64,000 bases of DNA from Eopsaltria australis (taxonomy: Eukaryota > Chordata > Aves > Passeriformes > Petroicidae): positions 2,232,001-2,296,000 of the forward strand of contig JAVTVJ010000011.1 of assembly GCA_034509425.1 (NCBI GenBank), read 5' to 3'. Shown here one piece after another: positions 48,701 through 61,326 of this stretch. Both the position numbers and the translations under genes were made by a program. The stretch's first letter is position 1; the number at the start of each line of letters is the position of its first letter. Below the pieces are notes generated by a model. It saw nothing but the letters and a program-made list of their open reading frames with translations, did no database searches and had not been told where the DNA came from.

Positions 48701-51700
48701 TCTCAAAAAATTGCTGTTTATACTGAGGTTGTATACAGCCTTAGTTTAGCACTTATTCTGTCCATTCTGCTCATATGTACATTAAGGCTGAGAAAAACAG
48801 AATGTTGTGAATGAAATCTGTGCTGCTTCAGTAGTTCAGTTTGAGAAGAAAAGTGTTCAGAAGCTGAAAGAGGTATTTCAGGTATCAGAAGTGTTTCTCC
48901 TGTCCCATCCCTGTCTTCCAGGGAAATTTTGTCAACAGTTTTTGTATTAAAATCTGAAGAAAACTAAGGAAATTTTTGCCAACTTCTTCAGTTGGATATT
49001 GCCTTCTCTTTAAAATGAAGGTAAGCATTCAGAAGCAAAAGCAATAAAGGAATGATTAAAGATTCTTATTCAATGATTGCAGAAAACCATAAGGGTTGAA
49101 AAGATTACATGTATTTGTAACACAGACTGGTAATATCTTTGCTGTGTAAATAAATGAAATTGAATTGCTGGCTCATCTATAAATTAAGAAAGTGTGTTGA
49201 TATTTAAATAATAGCACTTTGGTGCCTGGTAATCTAATTTGCTATTGCAGAAAGGTAATTAATAGTAAGGGAAGAAAAAATAACTTTCCACACAGAAATC
49301 TGTAATAGCACACATTTTGACTGAGACATAACCAGCTATATTTTTACTACTCTTTCTGAGGCCACATCTGCAGTTTCTTTGTTTTACCTTCATATGTGAA
49401 AACTTGCTGCTATATTATTGAGATGTTTGAGAAAAGTCAATTTAACTCTACTTTTAACCATCTTCTAGCTGTTCTTTTCTTTCTCACCAACAGCTTCCAG
49501 AAGTCAGAAGAGAGGCAGTGTCTTCTGGTTCATTGTTGACTCATTTTGCATGTTGGTCACTTGCATTAAATGAATTTATCAGCATATTTTTTCCCCACTA
49601 TGATCAATTGGGATCTTGCCAATGTCTCATTCTAAACTGACTGACTAGACCACTCTACAACAGTAATACCTGAAAACCAAGATCAATATATAGATCTGTG
49701 TGTGTGTGATTTATTTTGAGGTGTTTTTATTTGTTTGTTTGTTTGCTGAGGGTTTTTTATTCAATTTAATTTGTTTTGTGTAGGGTTTTTTGGTATTTTT
49801 GTGGGGTTTTTAATTTTAATTTATTTGAAAACTTCATAAGTTTTCTATAATTTTGCCTCATTTATAGGAGGATGGGTACTGAGAGAATGAAGCAAAAATA
49901 AGAAGCATGTACTTTTAATCAAGCAAATGAAATCAAAACATGGCTAATTAAAAAATATGAAGGTAAATATTAAACATAGATGTAATCACACTGCTTTCTG
50001 AAGCACTGCATTGATCAAAATGCCCCCAAACTTTTGGAATTTAAAATTAATTATGTGAGAACAGCTTCATTTTTCTATGGGTAATTCCACCCATTCAAGT
50101 TTCTCTTGGGCTTTACTCTAGTGGAGCAGAAGGTTTCTTGATGTTCTAGTGCCAGTTTGTGTAGGAATTGTAAAGTTCAGATGCCTTAATTCTGAGAAGT
50201 TGAAGTGATTTTGTATCAGTATTTTCTTGAAACCTGATATGTTGGAGTACAGGTTGCTTGAATCTATCTCTGGACTACTGTGTAGATATGTTCTATATTA
50301 TTTTAAGCCATGCTTTCTATTCTGCAAAGTTCAATGGTACTTTTTACCTTTTAAAGGAAAGCTTAAATCTTACACTCCACAGAATATGTAAAAAAAGGCT
50401 TGAGCAGAACCTTGACTGAGGTGTGAAAACAAATATAAATTAAGAGTTGAAAATATCCTATGTGAATAAGTAGTCTCCTAGTTTAAAAAAAAAAAAGTTA
50501 GTGTCACTTAGACTCAGAATTTTCTGTTCATAGTTTAGATGGATATTAATTCACTATCATTAACTGATTAATTGACTATTTGGATAGTGATTACAAATGC
50601 TAACTCTCCTGAAGAAGCCCAGTGTTTTGTTTTTGTCTACTTTCCACCTTTAGAGAACACCTTTGTTATCCATTGTTGTTGTCAGTGAATGTAGCTCAAT
50701 ATGTAAACATCCTGCTTTAGAAAGTGACATTCCCATGCTTTCCTAATCCATCCTTCACAGGTCACATGCATCCCTATTTAGCATAGAAAACTATTCTCTT
50801 CTTTGTGTTGACCAGTATCTCAAAACCCCAAACCAGTGGAATTATTTAACTGGGTCCTCATGTCCTCTGATGGTCTATTGTTGCTGATGTTTCTTTTCAA
50901 GGCTTGATTCTAGTGTATTGAACTATTCCATCTACTCTTAAGGTTAAAATAAAATTAAGGGTCTTTTGGTGTTTTTATTTATTAACATATTTGTTGCTAT
51001 TGTTTTTGTTGTTTTTTTTTTTTAATTTTGGTGTGCATAGGGGAGTTTCTTTCTACTGTCAGCAACATGGATCCTTTGGTCCCTGTGAAGACTTTTCTAC
51101 TCTTCTTCTCACAGTCATACCTGAGAGCCTTCAGGTGCAGTCAGTGCAGATCATGAATCACAGCATTAGCTGCATGTCTTTAAAAAAAGCAAACATTTGG
51201 AGGAGTTGCCAGAAAACAAAGACATAAGCAACTGTAATCTTTCTTTGTCTCCACTAGCCATTCATCTTAATGAGTGGATTCTGGCTGATTTCAACCAAAC
51301 TTGACAGTCTGAAGTTTCAAAAACATGAACTTTTTGTGAAAAAAAGTCTAACTAAATGAAAATAAATCCTATCAATTCCCTTGATAAGCAGATAAAATGA
51401 GGCTGTTACCACACTCTCCATTTTGCTTGACACTGTGCAGCTAATAAGTCAGTATGTACACAGCCCTGGACTATCTGCAGAGCAGTCACCCTCCTGCCTG
51501 CATAGAAGTCACATTATTTGTATGGCTTGAGTATGGAGAGGAATTGGAGTGGAATGGACAGCACAAAGTATATAAAACGAAGCTCACATGATTCAACATG
51601 GACTGGAGAGGCTGGGAAACTAATAATTGTGGTAAAGCAACTAGGGAATAAGAGGTTCAGAATGACATAGTGAGACAAAAAATAGTGTATTATATCTTCT

Positions 51701-54700
51701 TTCTATCTTTTTTCTATATATTGCCTGATATTTTTAATGTGAATTAATCTGTGCATGGTTATGCTATTACTGTTCCAACTCAGAGCTGCTGGATGGCTAC
51801 TCATTTCTTGACAATGATTCACTGAATGTCCAATTGGTAGTTGCTAGATAAAAATGGTATCAATAGGAGAGAGAGTTCTGTGGAGATGAAGGTACATGCA
51901 CATAGCAAAAAAGGAGACCATGTCTCCTTAAAATGCAGAAGACGTGAAATAAGTAAATTCAGCTCCTTGTACTGAATTTGAAGGTACCTTGTTATTAGCG
52001 AAAAAAATGAAATACAGTAATTTTCTGGATTCTTCAAAATTGAGCTTGAACATTTATCCTGGTTGAAAATACTAGGATAAATAGCAAACCACCCACTGAC
52101 ACTACTTGATAATGGATCACACTGCAACAAACCCCATACATTTTCCTTTGCCTCACATGGTGAAAGCAGAGGAAGGGTTGTAAATGGGAAAGGAAGACTG
52201 AATTGTTCTGCTTCTTGAAGCAATTCGTCTTGATATCTGCTAGGAAGTGTATGAGAAGATGCTGATGACATCAAGCCTAGAATGGACGTTGTCACAGTGA
52301 TATAAGGATGTCTGATCATTCTGTCCTGGCCATCCTCCTTCTAACCAGGAAATGCATCCCATTTATTCTTGTTTCTGCTCCTGGTTATAGAAACTGGTTT
52401 AACATGTGTCATGGTCAGAATTATGTTGACTTACATTCCTGCTTTAGCTACAATAATCAAGCTCAGGGCTGTAAATATCTCCAGAGAGCCCCAATTATGT
52501 TATGTCCATACTTTATTTTCTCCTGTCCTGTTTCCTTATGCTTCATTGCATTGGCCTCATACCTCCCTTTCTTTGTCCAAATTAACTCCTATATAAACAA
52601 CCTGCCCCTAATTACATTTTCCAGATTCACTACATCAATCCAAAATGTACTTATTTAGACAATCTTGCCTTTATATGTTGTTACTGACAATGAATTCTAA
52701 TACTGATCATAACTCACTGCCAGTTATTATAATTCTGCCACCCCCCAGTCCCAGCTATCAGTAGAATAACTTCCCTTTACTCACCTATGACATCCAGATT
52801 TTCATCATGATGCTATTATTAACCTCTGTCACCATGGTTGTGTGCCATGTCCACCCTAGTTTCTCATGGCATGACTCCAGCAGCTCCTAATATTCTGCTC
52901 TGCAGCATGACATTAAGCCAGGGGTAAGTCAGCAACCCAGCCATTTTCCTGTAGACCTAACAATGCAATTTAAAGCTTTTAAATTTCTTTTGGGAGGCCT
53001 TTTGTTCCCTTCACAATTTGTCTTTTTACAGTGAAAGACAGCAATCTGCAAAGGCAGCTAAGATATTTTACTCTGCAATCCATGAAGTTATAAAGCCATG
53101 AAATTCTACAACACTACATCAAGAAAAGAGTGAATTTTTTTAAAAGGACATACAGATATTAACACCAGAAAATCAAATAGTTCAGGATATTAATTTCTAA
53201 TATGCTGATAAAGTTTCTAATACTTGCTAAATTAACTGATTAGCTAGTGAGGAATCCTCATAGGAAGACTCATACACAAGTAATATGAAGATTAAATCCT
53301 GAGTCTAAAACATTTTAAAAATTATCTGAAAAGGGGGTTAGCTATTTGCTGCACAGCAAACAGGTCTTCCTCCTCATCCCCGTGTTTTGTCCAGAAATAC
53401 CATTATAGAAACAATTTGACTTCCAAGAAATGCAAAAAGTGTCTGGTTTTATAATCACATAAAAATTTTCACTAGAAAAAAAGACATTTTTACAAATTTT
53501 TGTCTAATCTGCTCATCCATGACCATACATGAAAGAACTATTTATCTGTCTTTATTGTCTACTTACTTTAAGGAATAGAGCTGCAAAATTAGCAAGAAAA
53601 ATAAAAGAAAAATATTACCTTTTGGTGGCCTTCACAATTATGTAATTTTTAATCAGAAATCAAAACAATTTGCTTTTTCCATGGAACCTTGATTATGAAT
53701 CCACAAGACAACAATGTTAATTGTAATTAAATTTGGGCAGAAATCATGGCCCTTTATTCCAACATCTGACTCACTTTAATTCTTCTAATTTTTTATGCTG
53801 TCACAGACATGGACACAGAGTGGAATTAATGCCAACATTAATTTTTTAAACACCTTTTTCAAGTTCTAAAGTACTTGTGGTCTAAATGTTTTTGTGGTAT
53901 GTGTACACAAAGAAGTCTTGAACATTTTATAAGTTGTAGGTGTATTTTTGCTGTAACAACTTTGTGCCACTAAACCTGCAGCAAGTGCATTAGCAAAATG
54001 CTACTTTCATTGTAATAATTTTTATAACATGAAGATTAAAATAAAGCAGAAATACCACATATCATATAAATTACAAGTAGATCTTTCTTGGCATAAAATC
54101 TTCTGAAACACTGCGTATATTCAGCTGAAATCTGTTGTTGTCCTAAATATACTCCTTTGTTAAAATTATACTTCTAACCCCTTTGGCTATTGACAGCCTA
54201 TTATTTTTCATATGTGCCATCTTTATCCAAGAAAGTGAAAGAACAACTAATTATATCCTTTGCAAATGAGTGTTGCAGAATAGCTTTTGTTCAACAAAAT
54301 TCTTAAGTCTACTCATCATGAATGCAGAATTCACTACGATTTTTTTGTTGTTGTTTTTAATGTACAGCCACTTTAATGGCATGTGAAGTTTGGCATTTGA
54401 AGATAATTGTATACTTTGCTTTGTAGGCTGTAAATCCAGTCAGTCTGCCTAGCTACACTGCATTTGTATTTAGGTCTTAATTGATCGTTTTGCAGAAGGT
54501 TTTTGTGTATAGTTTTTGTGTGATTGACATTGACACTATTATTTTTAAAGGTTGCCCGCACAGTTTCAGTAAAGGCTAGGTTAGTAAGCAATAAAAATGA
54601 AGGTCAGTAAAATAACTCTATTAACAAAAGTATAATGTTTGAGGGGAATGTGCTATACCTGAAAACTTTACAAAATTAACTGCATATAGAAGCTTCTCTA

Positions 54701-55045
54701 ACTCATTTGTCTGTGTTACTGAGAAATCAAAAGTAAATTACTTAAGGAGAAAAGTAGACATTTGAGCTGAAAGTGGAATATAGGCATGAGTGGTATGAAA
54801 AAAATAATGGAAAAGCACAGCTGAAACAGAAAGCATGTACAGTCATATATCTTCAACAGATAAAAGATTTTCAGATATTGTACTGGTCAGTCTGTTTATC
54901 AGTGTATGTATTTTAAGTTGGCAGGTGTCAGTAAAGATAATTTGAAAAATTTAAGTTTTAGCACCTTTGTTAATGATGAAGCATAACATGCTGTCAGGAA
55001 TTCTGTTAATGCTACAAAAAATGGAAGAATGGCAAGTACACTAGA
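48701..55045. other. AT-rich non-coding stretch
   Basis: No gene recognised. The longest frame is 166 codons on the minus strand (51819-52319), partly Ser/Leu/Phe-rich, with no recognisable domain and a different open frame on the other strand directly beside it. There are poly(T)-rich patches near 49730-49810 (with three TTTG units) and 51000. A GC-richer patch at 52300-52950 is unassigned. Confidence 0.6.
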
Positions 55046-55370
55046 GGGTTGTACTGGTGTTCAGAGGGCCCTCACCGGTCTGGAGAAAAGGGCTAACAGG
55101 GACCTTGTGGAGTTCAACAAGGGGAAGTGCAAAGTCATTCCTGTGTATCCATGTGCCACATGGTGCATGAAAAACTTCATTTACCAGTACAGGTAGGGGG
55201 ATATTGGCTGGTTCCTGACAGACAGCAAGTTGTGGAGTCTCTGTCCCCAGAGATATTTTAAAAAATCTCAACATGGCCCTGAGCAACAGACTCTAGGAGG
55301 CCCTGTTTGAGGAAGACAAGATGGCCTTCAAAGGTTCCTTCAGTCTCAACCATTCTGTGACCCTATGAAT
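55046..55370 (+). mobile_element. CR1 LINE fragment, internally deleted
   Basis: The left part (GGAGAAAAGGGCTAACAGGG then TGGAGTTCAACAAGGGGAAG) is CR1 RT sequence just after the active site. At about 55230 it jumps to the 3' UTR (TGTGGAGTCTCTGTCCCCAG, AGATATTTT, GGCCCTGAGCAACAGACTCT). It ends CAACCATTCTGTGACCCTAT. The C-terminal part of ORF2 is missing. Orientation matches the 9.6-kb copy. Confidence 0.9.
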
Positions 55371-56173
55371 CCCAGATAATAACATTATGTAGCCTGTCTG
55401 CTGTCCCTTGTACACTCTCCAAGACCCCCAGATTCCTGCATTTTTCCTAAAACATTCAGAAGAAATGCATAGTTTTCTGTTCATCTTTACATAATCAATG
55501 TGAGTCTAAAATTAGTTTTGATTTAAATAAGAGATTTAAGGTGGCTTTTCTCTTTTCATCAGAAAGAAATTGGCACTGATAAAAGTTTATCTGTGTACTT
55601 AGTTGGGACACTGCCAAAAGGATAGCCTCATTGAGCATGATTAGTGAACAAATACACAGATTTTCCACCTTTAGCCAGACAAAAAAGACATCTTACAATT
55701 TGTATTGTTATTCTATAACTCTAAAATTTAATGTATAATTAGTGTTTCCTTTCTAATTTTGAAAGTGATTTTCATTGGCTTTCCTATCATTAATCTGAAG
55801 TAGGGCTTGCACTGAGAAAATTGCAAATCTATGACTATTATAGGTCTTAGAAGATACCGTATGCTGACATCTTGACAGGTTGCTTGCATACAAATGGCTG
55901 AAATACTACTGGCAACCTTTGTAGTTTGTGTTCTCCCTGCTTAATTTATTTTTTCCAGTACTACTGATGTTTAATACATATTGAACTGTTTGATTTCATA
56001 TCCCTGTGAAACAGGGATGCATGAAGCTATTTGTCCCATTTGGTCCATAAACCAAGGAGTTTATCATCCCTAAAAGTATCAGGTCAAAACATGTCAAAAT
56101 CTGTGCTAAAACTGAGGCTAACAGTGTGCTGAAATAAGCTTTTAAGTAAAAGATAGAGAAAATTCTCTTTCCT

Positions 56174-56210
56174 GGAAAAAAAAAAAAAAAGAGAAAAAAA
56201 GAGAGAAAAA
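56174..56210. repeat. A-rich run
   Basis: Fifteen A followed by GAG-interrupted A runs. On the minus strand it gives a Phe/Ser-rich artefact frame. Confidence 0.75.
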
Positions 56211-56764
56211 CTATTTTTCAAATCTTCGCAATGAAAATAAAACCACATTGTAATATGTATCCTCATGGTAAATCTACTGCTGGGATTTGTAAACTCCTCT
56301 CTAAAAAGTATGAAATACTAACCTTGATCATCAAGGCCAAAATACAATAGGAAGTTTCAGCCTGTTGACGAAATCCAGTGTTTTTAAGGTTTGTTAACTG
56401 TACTGTGCTACTTCAGTTGGTGTGAAAGAGAGCTTATGTGCCACACTTATCACTGTTTATCTGCTCAGCTCGCTGGTTTAATGAAAGTAAATAAACTTAT
56501 AGGTAAAACCAAAATGACTTCCAAATCAGTCCTTTCAATTTATTATCTTTATTTTATACATATAAATACAATGAAATATCTCCTTCACACATCTCTTGTA
56601 CGTCTTAACTCATCTGATCCATTTTAGATGAACCCATCTTAATATGCTTTGCCTTTTCATAGAGTAAAAGAGAAGAATAGAATAAACAAGTCACATACAG
56701 AGATTTAGACTGTTGTTTTTTCCTTCACTAGATGTATTTCACACTGGTTTCCCAATACCTGTAC

Positions 56765-56810
56765 AGACTGACATATTCTAATTCACTTCTAATAGAAGTG
56801 AAGTCAGTCT
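56765..56810. repeat. Bulged hairpin, 8-bp and 10-bp stems
   Basis: The outer stem AGACTGAC (56765-56772) pairs with GTCAGTCT (56803-56810). The inner stem TTCACTTCTA (56782-56791) pairs with TAGAAGTGAA (56793-56802), leaving one base, so the tip would have to open to form a loop. A nine-base bulge (56773-56781) lies on the left side only. All 18 pairs are perfect. At 46 bases it is short for a miRNA precursor. Confidence 0.8.
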
Positions 56811-59287
56811 AGAAAGTAAATAAATTTTTGTCAAGGTTCAGTTACCATAGGTAGAAGAGAATATATACAGAGAGTGCACAGAGGCATTTTAATATTTTTT
56901 AAGATTGTAGGATGTAATCTTTTAATAAAAATGTTTTAAAATTTTAAGGATCATACAGAGTGTGTTTAAATTGAAAAAAAACCCAAGCAAGTGAAAAAAT
57001 CCCACAACAGTATCTATACAGAAAAAGGATAGGGCATCCAATTTAATTCATATTATTCCTCCAAAAATAGTCAAAGAGGATGTGGTATCGTTGCTATGTT
57101 TTTGAATAAAAATGCATTTAAAAAAATAACACCATTGCATCTTTGGCACTACGTATTGCTATTGATTATACACACTAATGACCTCTGAAGGACAAAGTAG
57201 TAATTAAACCAGGTCTTTTATCATCTGTAGAGAAGGCAATAGTTTACAAAGAAACTGAAAGAGGTGAGAAGATAGAGCTGACAGATGTACTAATGAAAAT
57301 TATATTAAAATATTTGCAGTTGTAGGCAACTAAAGTATAATTTATTCTAATCACATTTACCGGAAAGAGTAGCTCAGCTGAGGTTTGCCTAGAACAAAAT
57401 TCCATGAGTTGGTTCAAAAATAGGTGGCAGTGTGAAATTCATCACATTGCAATGTTGGAAGTAACTCAGATTAAGGGGCTGTGCGTGAGAAGCAAATAGA
57501 ATTTAAGATACAGAGAAGTTATGCTAGGTTTAGACATTTATTATGTGCTGCCATCCTATTACATTTTCACTGAAGGCAGATATGGAAAATATTTCTGACA
57601 TGCAATGTTGGGGAAAGAGGACAGAATTTATTAAACAAAAGAGGAAGACTATAAGGAAGACAGATAAGATACAGTTAAGGAAGAAAAACAAATTTGCCAA
57701 ATCTTCTACAGATGCATGTTGTGACATAAGAGTTTCTGGTAGGACTTTTATGATCATATGACTAATCTGGAAGGCATTAGCAGCTAGACATCAGCCTTCT
57801 GCCAAATGTTCCACTTAGCACTTATATGTTCTCTTTTCCCCAACTTGAATATGACATAAAATCTAAATGCTGTGGAAGAATTTGAACAAAAATATTTAAC
57901 AGACATAGAAATAAAATTGAAGATTAGGGAATAGGTAGAATTATTTTTTAATTCTTCTTCATGCAGTTAACACTCATGGATGATAAAATGCCACACAGAA
58001 TATTTAAATCATTTATTTGACATTAAACAGATACTTCAATTTTGTATCTCTTTTTTTTTCCTGTGAAAGGAGATGTGTTTTACAACGTATGTGTTCAGAT
58101 AGTTAAAAAATTTTGTTAGAAATTTGAAGAATAAAGTATTACTAGGATGTTTCCACATTTTAGTAATAGCAGGAGTAATAGTAATAATATATTTTATCTC
58201 AAATGAACAATTTATATTCCACAATTTTAACAGTCTCTATGTCAAGTGTTCTTTAATTGAACAATGGATAGACGGTTTCTCTTTTTAATGAGAGAAGCTC
58301 TTCAAAGAGAATCGTCAACCAAGGCAGGATCGTGATGACTCTACTTTTCATCCACAGTTTTGTGCAGGATGAAGATTTGCTGTGCAGATCCTCTGAATAG
58401 CAAAGGAAATGTACGAAAAAAAGAGAAAGATTTCAATATATTGATGTCTTCACAACACAGGAATATCATTCCTCCCAATTCCTGTAAAACTGGACAAAAA
58501 CTTAGGACAAAACCCCCTTAGTACCCAATATCATGAATTGTTAACATAATTGTGGCATTAAATTAGAGTTTTAAAAATGAAAAAAAAAAATCACAGTAAA
58601 GGAGCAAAACTAGAAAGTAAATATTTTCAGTATCATTAACACAATCAGTTTTCCTCTGTCCTAATTTTTTTCTCCTCTATATAGATTGGAGCTATAAATA
58701 AGAACAATTCACCACTACTAAGCATCCAGAGCTATGTCTGCCTTGTAATTGAAAGTTCACTAATAATCAGCTACATTATTTACATAATCTAGAAAGTGAA
58801 TGTGGAAGCATAAAGAGTGTCTAATTTCATGTTAGCACACCCTTAGAAAACAAAATGGACCTTTGTACAGCAGATAGCCAACTGAGAAAAATGAATGGTG
58901 AACTCCTGACAAGCCTGCTATCACTGGAGTCACATCTGGAAACATGCATTGCTGCTGGACACTCTTAATATTCTTCTGCAATAGGGAAACACATATGGCC
59001 TGTTCTAGAAAAGACATGTTTCATTTAGTTGTACTTCTACATTTACTTCCCCAAAAAAAAGTATTGAATATACAAAGGTATATCTTTTTCTTCAGGTATA
59101 TATGTATATATATAGTTATTTTGAGTGAAAAAAACTCTACTGCTAGAATATAAGATAAATTGATTGAAATTTTTTGCATGTTTGCATGAAAAAATATCTA
59201 TTTCCCCCTAAAACATTATTTAACTTTCTATGTACATTTATTATGCATGATAATGAGTGCATGCTTGTTCTCCCCCTGTCGTTTTCC

Positions 59288-59325
59288 ACTTCCTTCTCCC
59301 CTCTCTCTCTCTCCTCTCTCTGTCT
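59288..59325. repeat. CT-rich low-complexity tract
   Basis: An impure CT run (CTTCCTTCTCCCCTCTCTCT then CTCTCCTCTCTCTG). It could act as a polypyrimidine tract, but no suitable AG with an open frame follows. Confidence 0.75.
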
Positions 59326-61147
59326 ATTTAGTTTCAAATGTATTCCTGACTGTAAGGAAAAAAAGTGGAAATAGGCAGTACTCCAGGCTCTTTTAAGACT
59401 GTATGGATTTTTATTTAAGAAATGTACAGTTCTACTTAAACTAAAGAAAAAACACGTTTTTTAAATATGTTTATTGTGTTTGAAGTAGGTTTCAAAACTG
59501 GGAAAGGTAGTAATTTTCATATGTCCCACAATAATTATTATGAAAGGACATCTTAGGGATTTAATTACTTATTATTAATAATAAAGAATTCTTAGATTGG
59601 CTTTTTCTCAAATTATGTTTTTGCTTTTGAAACACATGTTGAATGAATTCTAGTTAAATAAAGGACTTACTTTTTTCTATTATTATAATTCCCATAGAAT
59701 TCTTTTCAGGGCTGGATGACTGCTATTAAGAGAGGACTTCACTGATACTTTTTCAACATTGTTCTATCTAAGGACTAACAAGAGGAGGAGCTTGATTTTG
59801 CTCAGAGGTTGGAGAAAATAGGATCTGAATTTTCTTTCTCTCCATAGTTATTTTTATTCCTAGATGAGTCTTTTTGCATTCACCTCGATTTTGTTGAAAT
59901 GCTCAATAAGAGGTGCACACCAAACCCAGATGGTATTGTATTTTGTCATGGAAAAATTTTGAAATTGATGCCTATAAAAGTGTGTCTTGAGGTTGTATGC
60001 TCCCACACCAAACCCCACTAAAGTGAGTTTTGTGCCAGCTATTGGTCACCTTCTATTTCCTCAGCCCCTTTACAATAGGGCTGCAGAATGACAGCGATTC
60101 CACCTCAGAATGGGCCTTCTGCCCATGCAGAGAGTGCAGTTGTATTTTCCCTCAAGTGCACATAATATTCTTGAACCTGATCCTGAGTTTTTGAATAGCA
60201 GAAAAATTCCTGCAGAAAGCATGTTCATACATGTTAGTGTTTCCTATGGGACTTTATTCACTTTGTCACTATTAATCTGAGACAGCTGTTTTATACAGGT
60301 GATACTTTTCCTTCTGAAACCACTTGTGAGCAGAGAGATGTAAGAATATACAAAAACTCAAGAAAGGGCCTGGAACAATATTTAAGAACCAGTCAGCTAG
60401 TATGTCCCAACACTTCAATTGACACAGAACTTAATGTTCTACAGAAATAGGGTATTGATTGTCACAAGTAAGTTTCTGTAATGAAAGTACATTATTATAC
60501 TATAATGAATTCACCAGAAATATTATATGCTTAAAAGATTGTCTACATATGTACAAATTTATGTATAAAGGAGGAAGAATTAATAAATACATAATATTAT
60601 TTCTCAGGTCTTTTAACAGTGTTTTTAACTCATGTATGCAGTGTTATTTTAAGTATCCCCATTCCTGAATATTTCATCTTTACAATTTCCCTCTTGAAAA
60701 AATAAAGAACTTTACATTTGTGTTAGTCCTATAATTTAAAACTTATATGAAATTGAGTTTTAAACTGTACTGTATATTACAATCAGAAAAGAAATACATT
60801 TTTCATGGAAGAATATAAGACAGAAGATATTTTTCAAACAATTCTACTTGATGACAAAATAATAGATGTAATGAACAGCAGGGAATGAAAGAGAAGCTTG
60901 TGCTTTAGAGCAATATAATTATGTAAATTATCAACTGAGATATACATACTTGCTACTCTTTCATTTGAGGTTGTTTCTTTTTTTAATTATGTGCATAAAG
61001 AATAAAAAAATGATTTAAAAATATTAATTGCAAGAAGCTCAATTAGAAATCATTTGAGAGAAACCTTTGTATGAATTTAATGAGATATGGATCTGTCTTT
61101 TCTCACAGATATTCAAGAAGAAATTGAATTGTCTTGCAACCTGAAAA

Positions 61148-61326
61148 ATCACAGAATCACAGAAAATCCTGAGTTTGAAGAGATGCACAAGCATCATCGA
61201 AGCTCAACTCCCGTCCCTGCACCTGACACCCCAAGAGTCACACCATGTGCCTGAGAGCATTGTCCAAACTCTTGAGCTCTGTCAGGTGCTGTGATCACTT
61301 CCTTGGGGAGCCTGTTCTAGTGCTTA
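61148..61326 (-). mobile_element. CR1 3'-end fragment of another subfamily
   Basis: ATCACAGAATCACAGAAAAT starts the antisense 3' tail. It continues through CATCATCGAAGCTCAACTCC, CACACCATGTGCCTGAGAGC and GGGGAGCCTGTTCTAGTGCT, typical of a CR1 3' UTR. Its wording differs from the copies at 45.9 and 48.5 kb, so a different subfamily is likely. Non-coding and 5'-truncated. Confidence 0.88.

Larger units (their letters stand above)
55371..61147. other. AT-rich non-coding stretch
   Basis: No gene recognised. It contains an A-rich run (56174-56210), a bulged hairpin (56765-56810) and a CT-rich tract (59288-59325). A patch near 58720-58850 has few simple repeats and several ATTA/TAAT core motifs and might be conserved non-coding DNA, but this cannot be judged from one sequence. 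Confidence 0.6.

Noticed and set aside
51819..52319. 166-codon minus-strand open frame
   Set aside because: No recognisable domain, no neighbouring exon signals that I could find, and an unrelated frame is open on the opposite strand beside it. A long frame by chance or in a decayed repeat is more likely.
52300..52950. GC-richer patch considered as a mitochondrial insertion
   Set aside because: No run of sequence matches a mitochondrial gene that I recognise in either strand.
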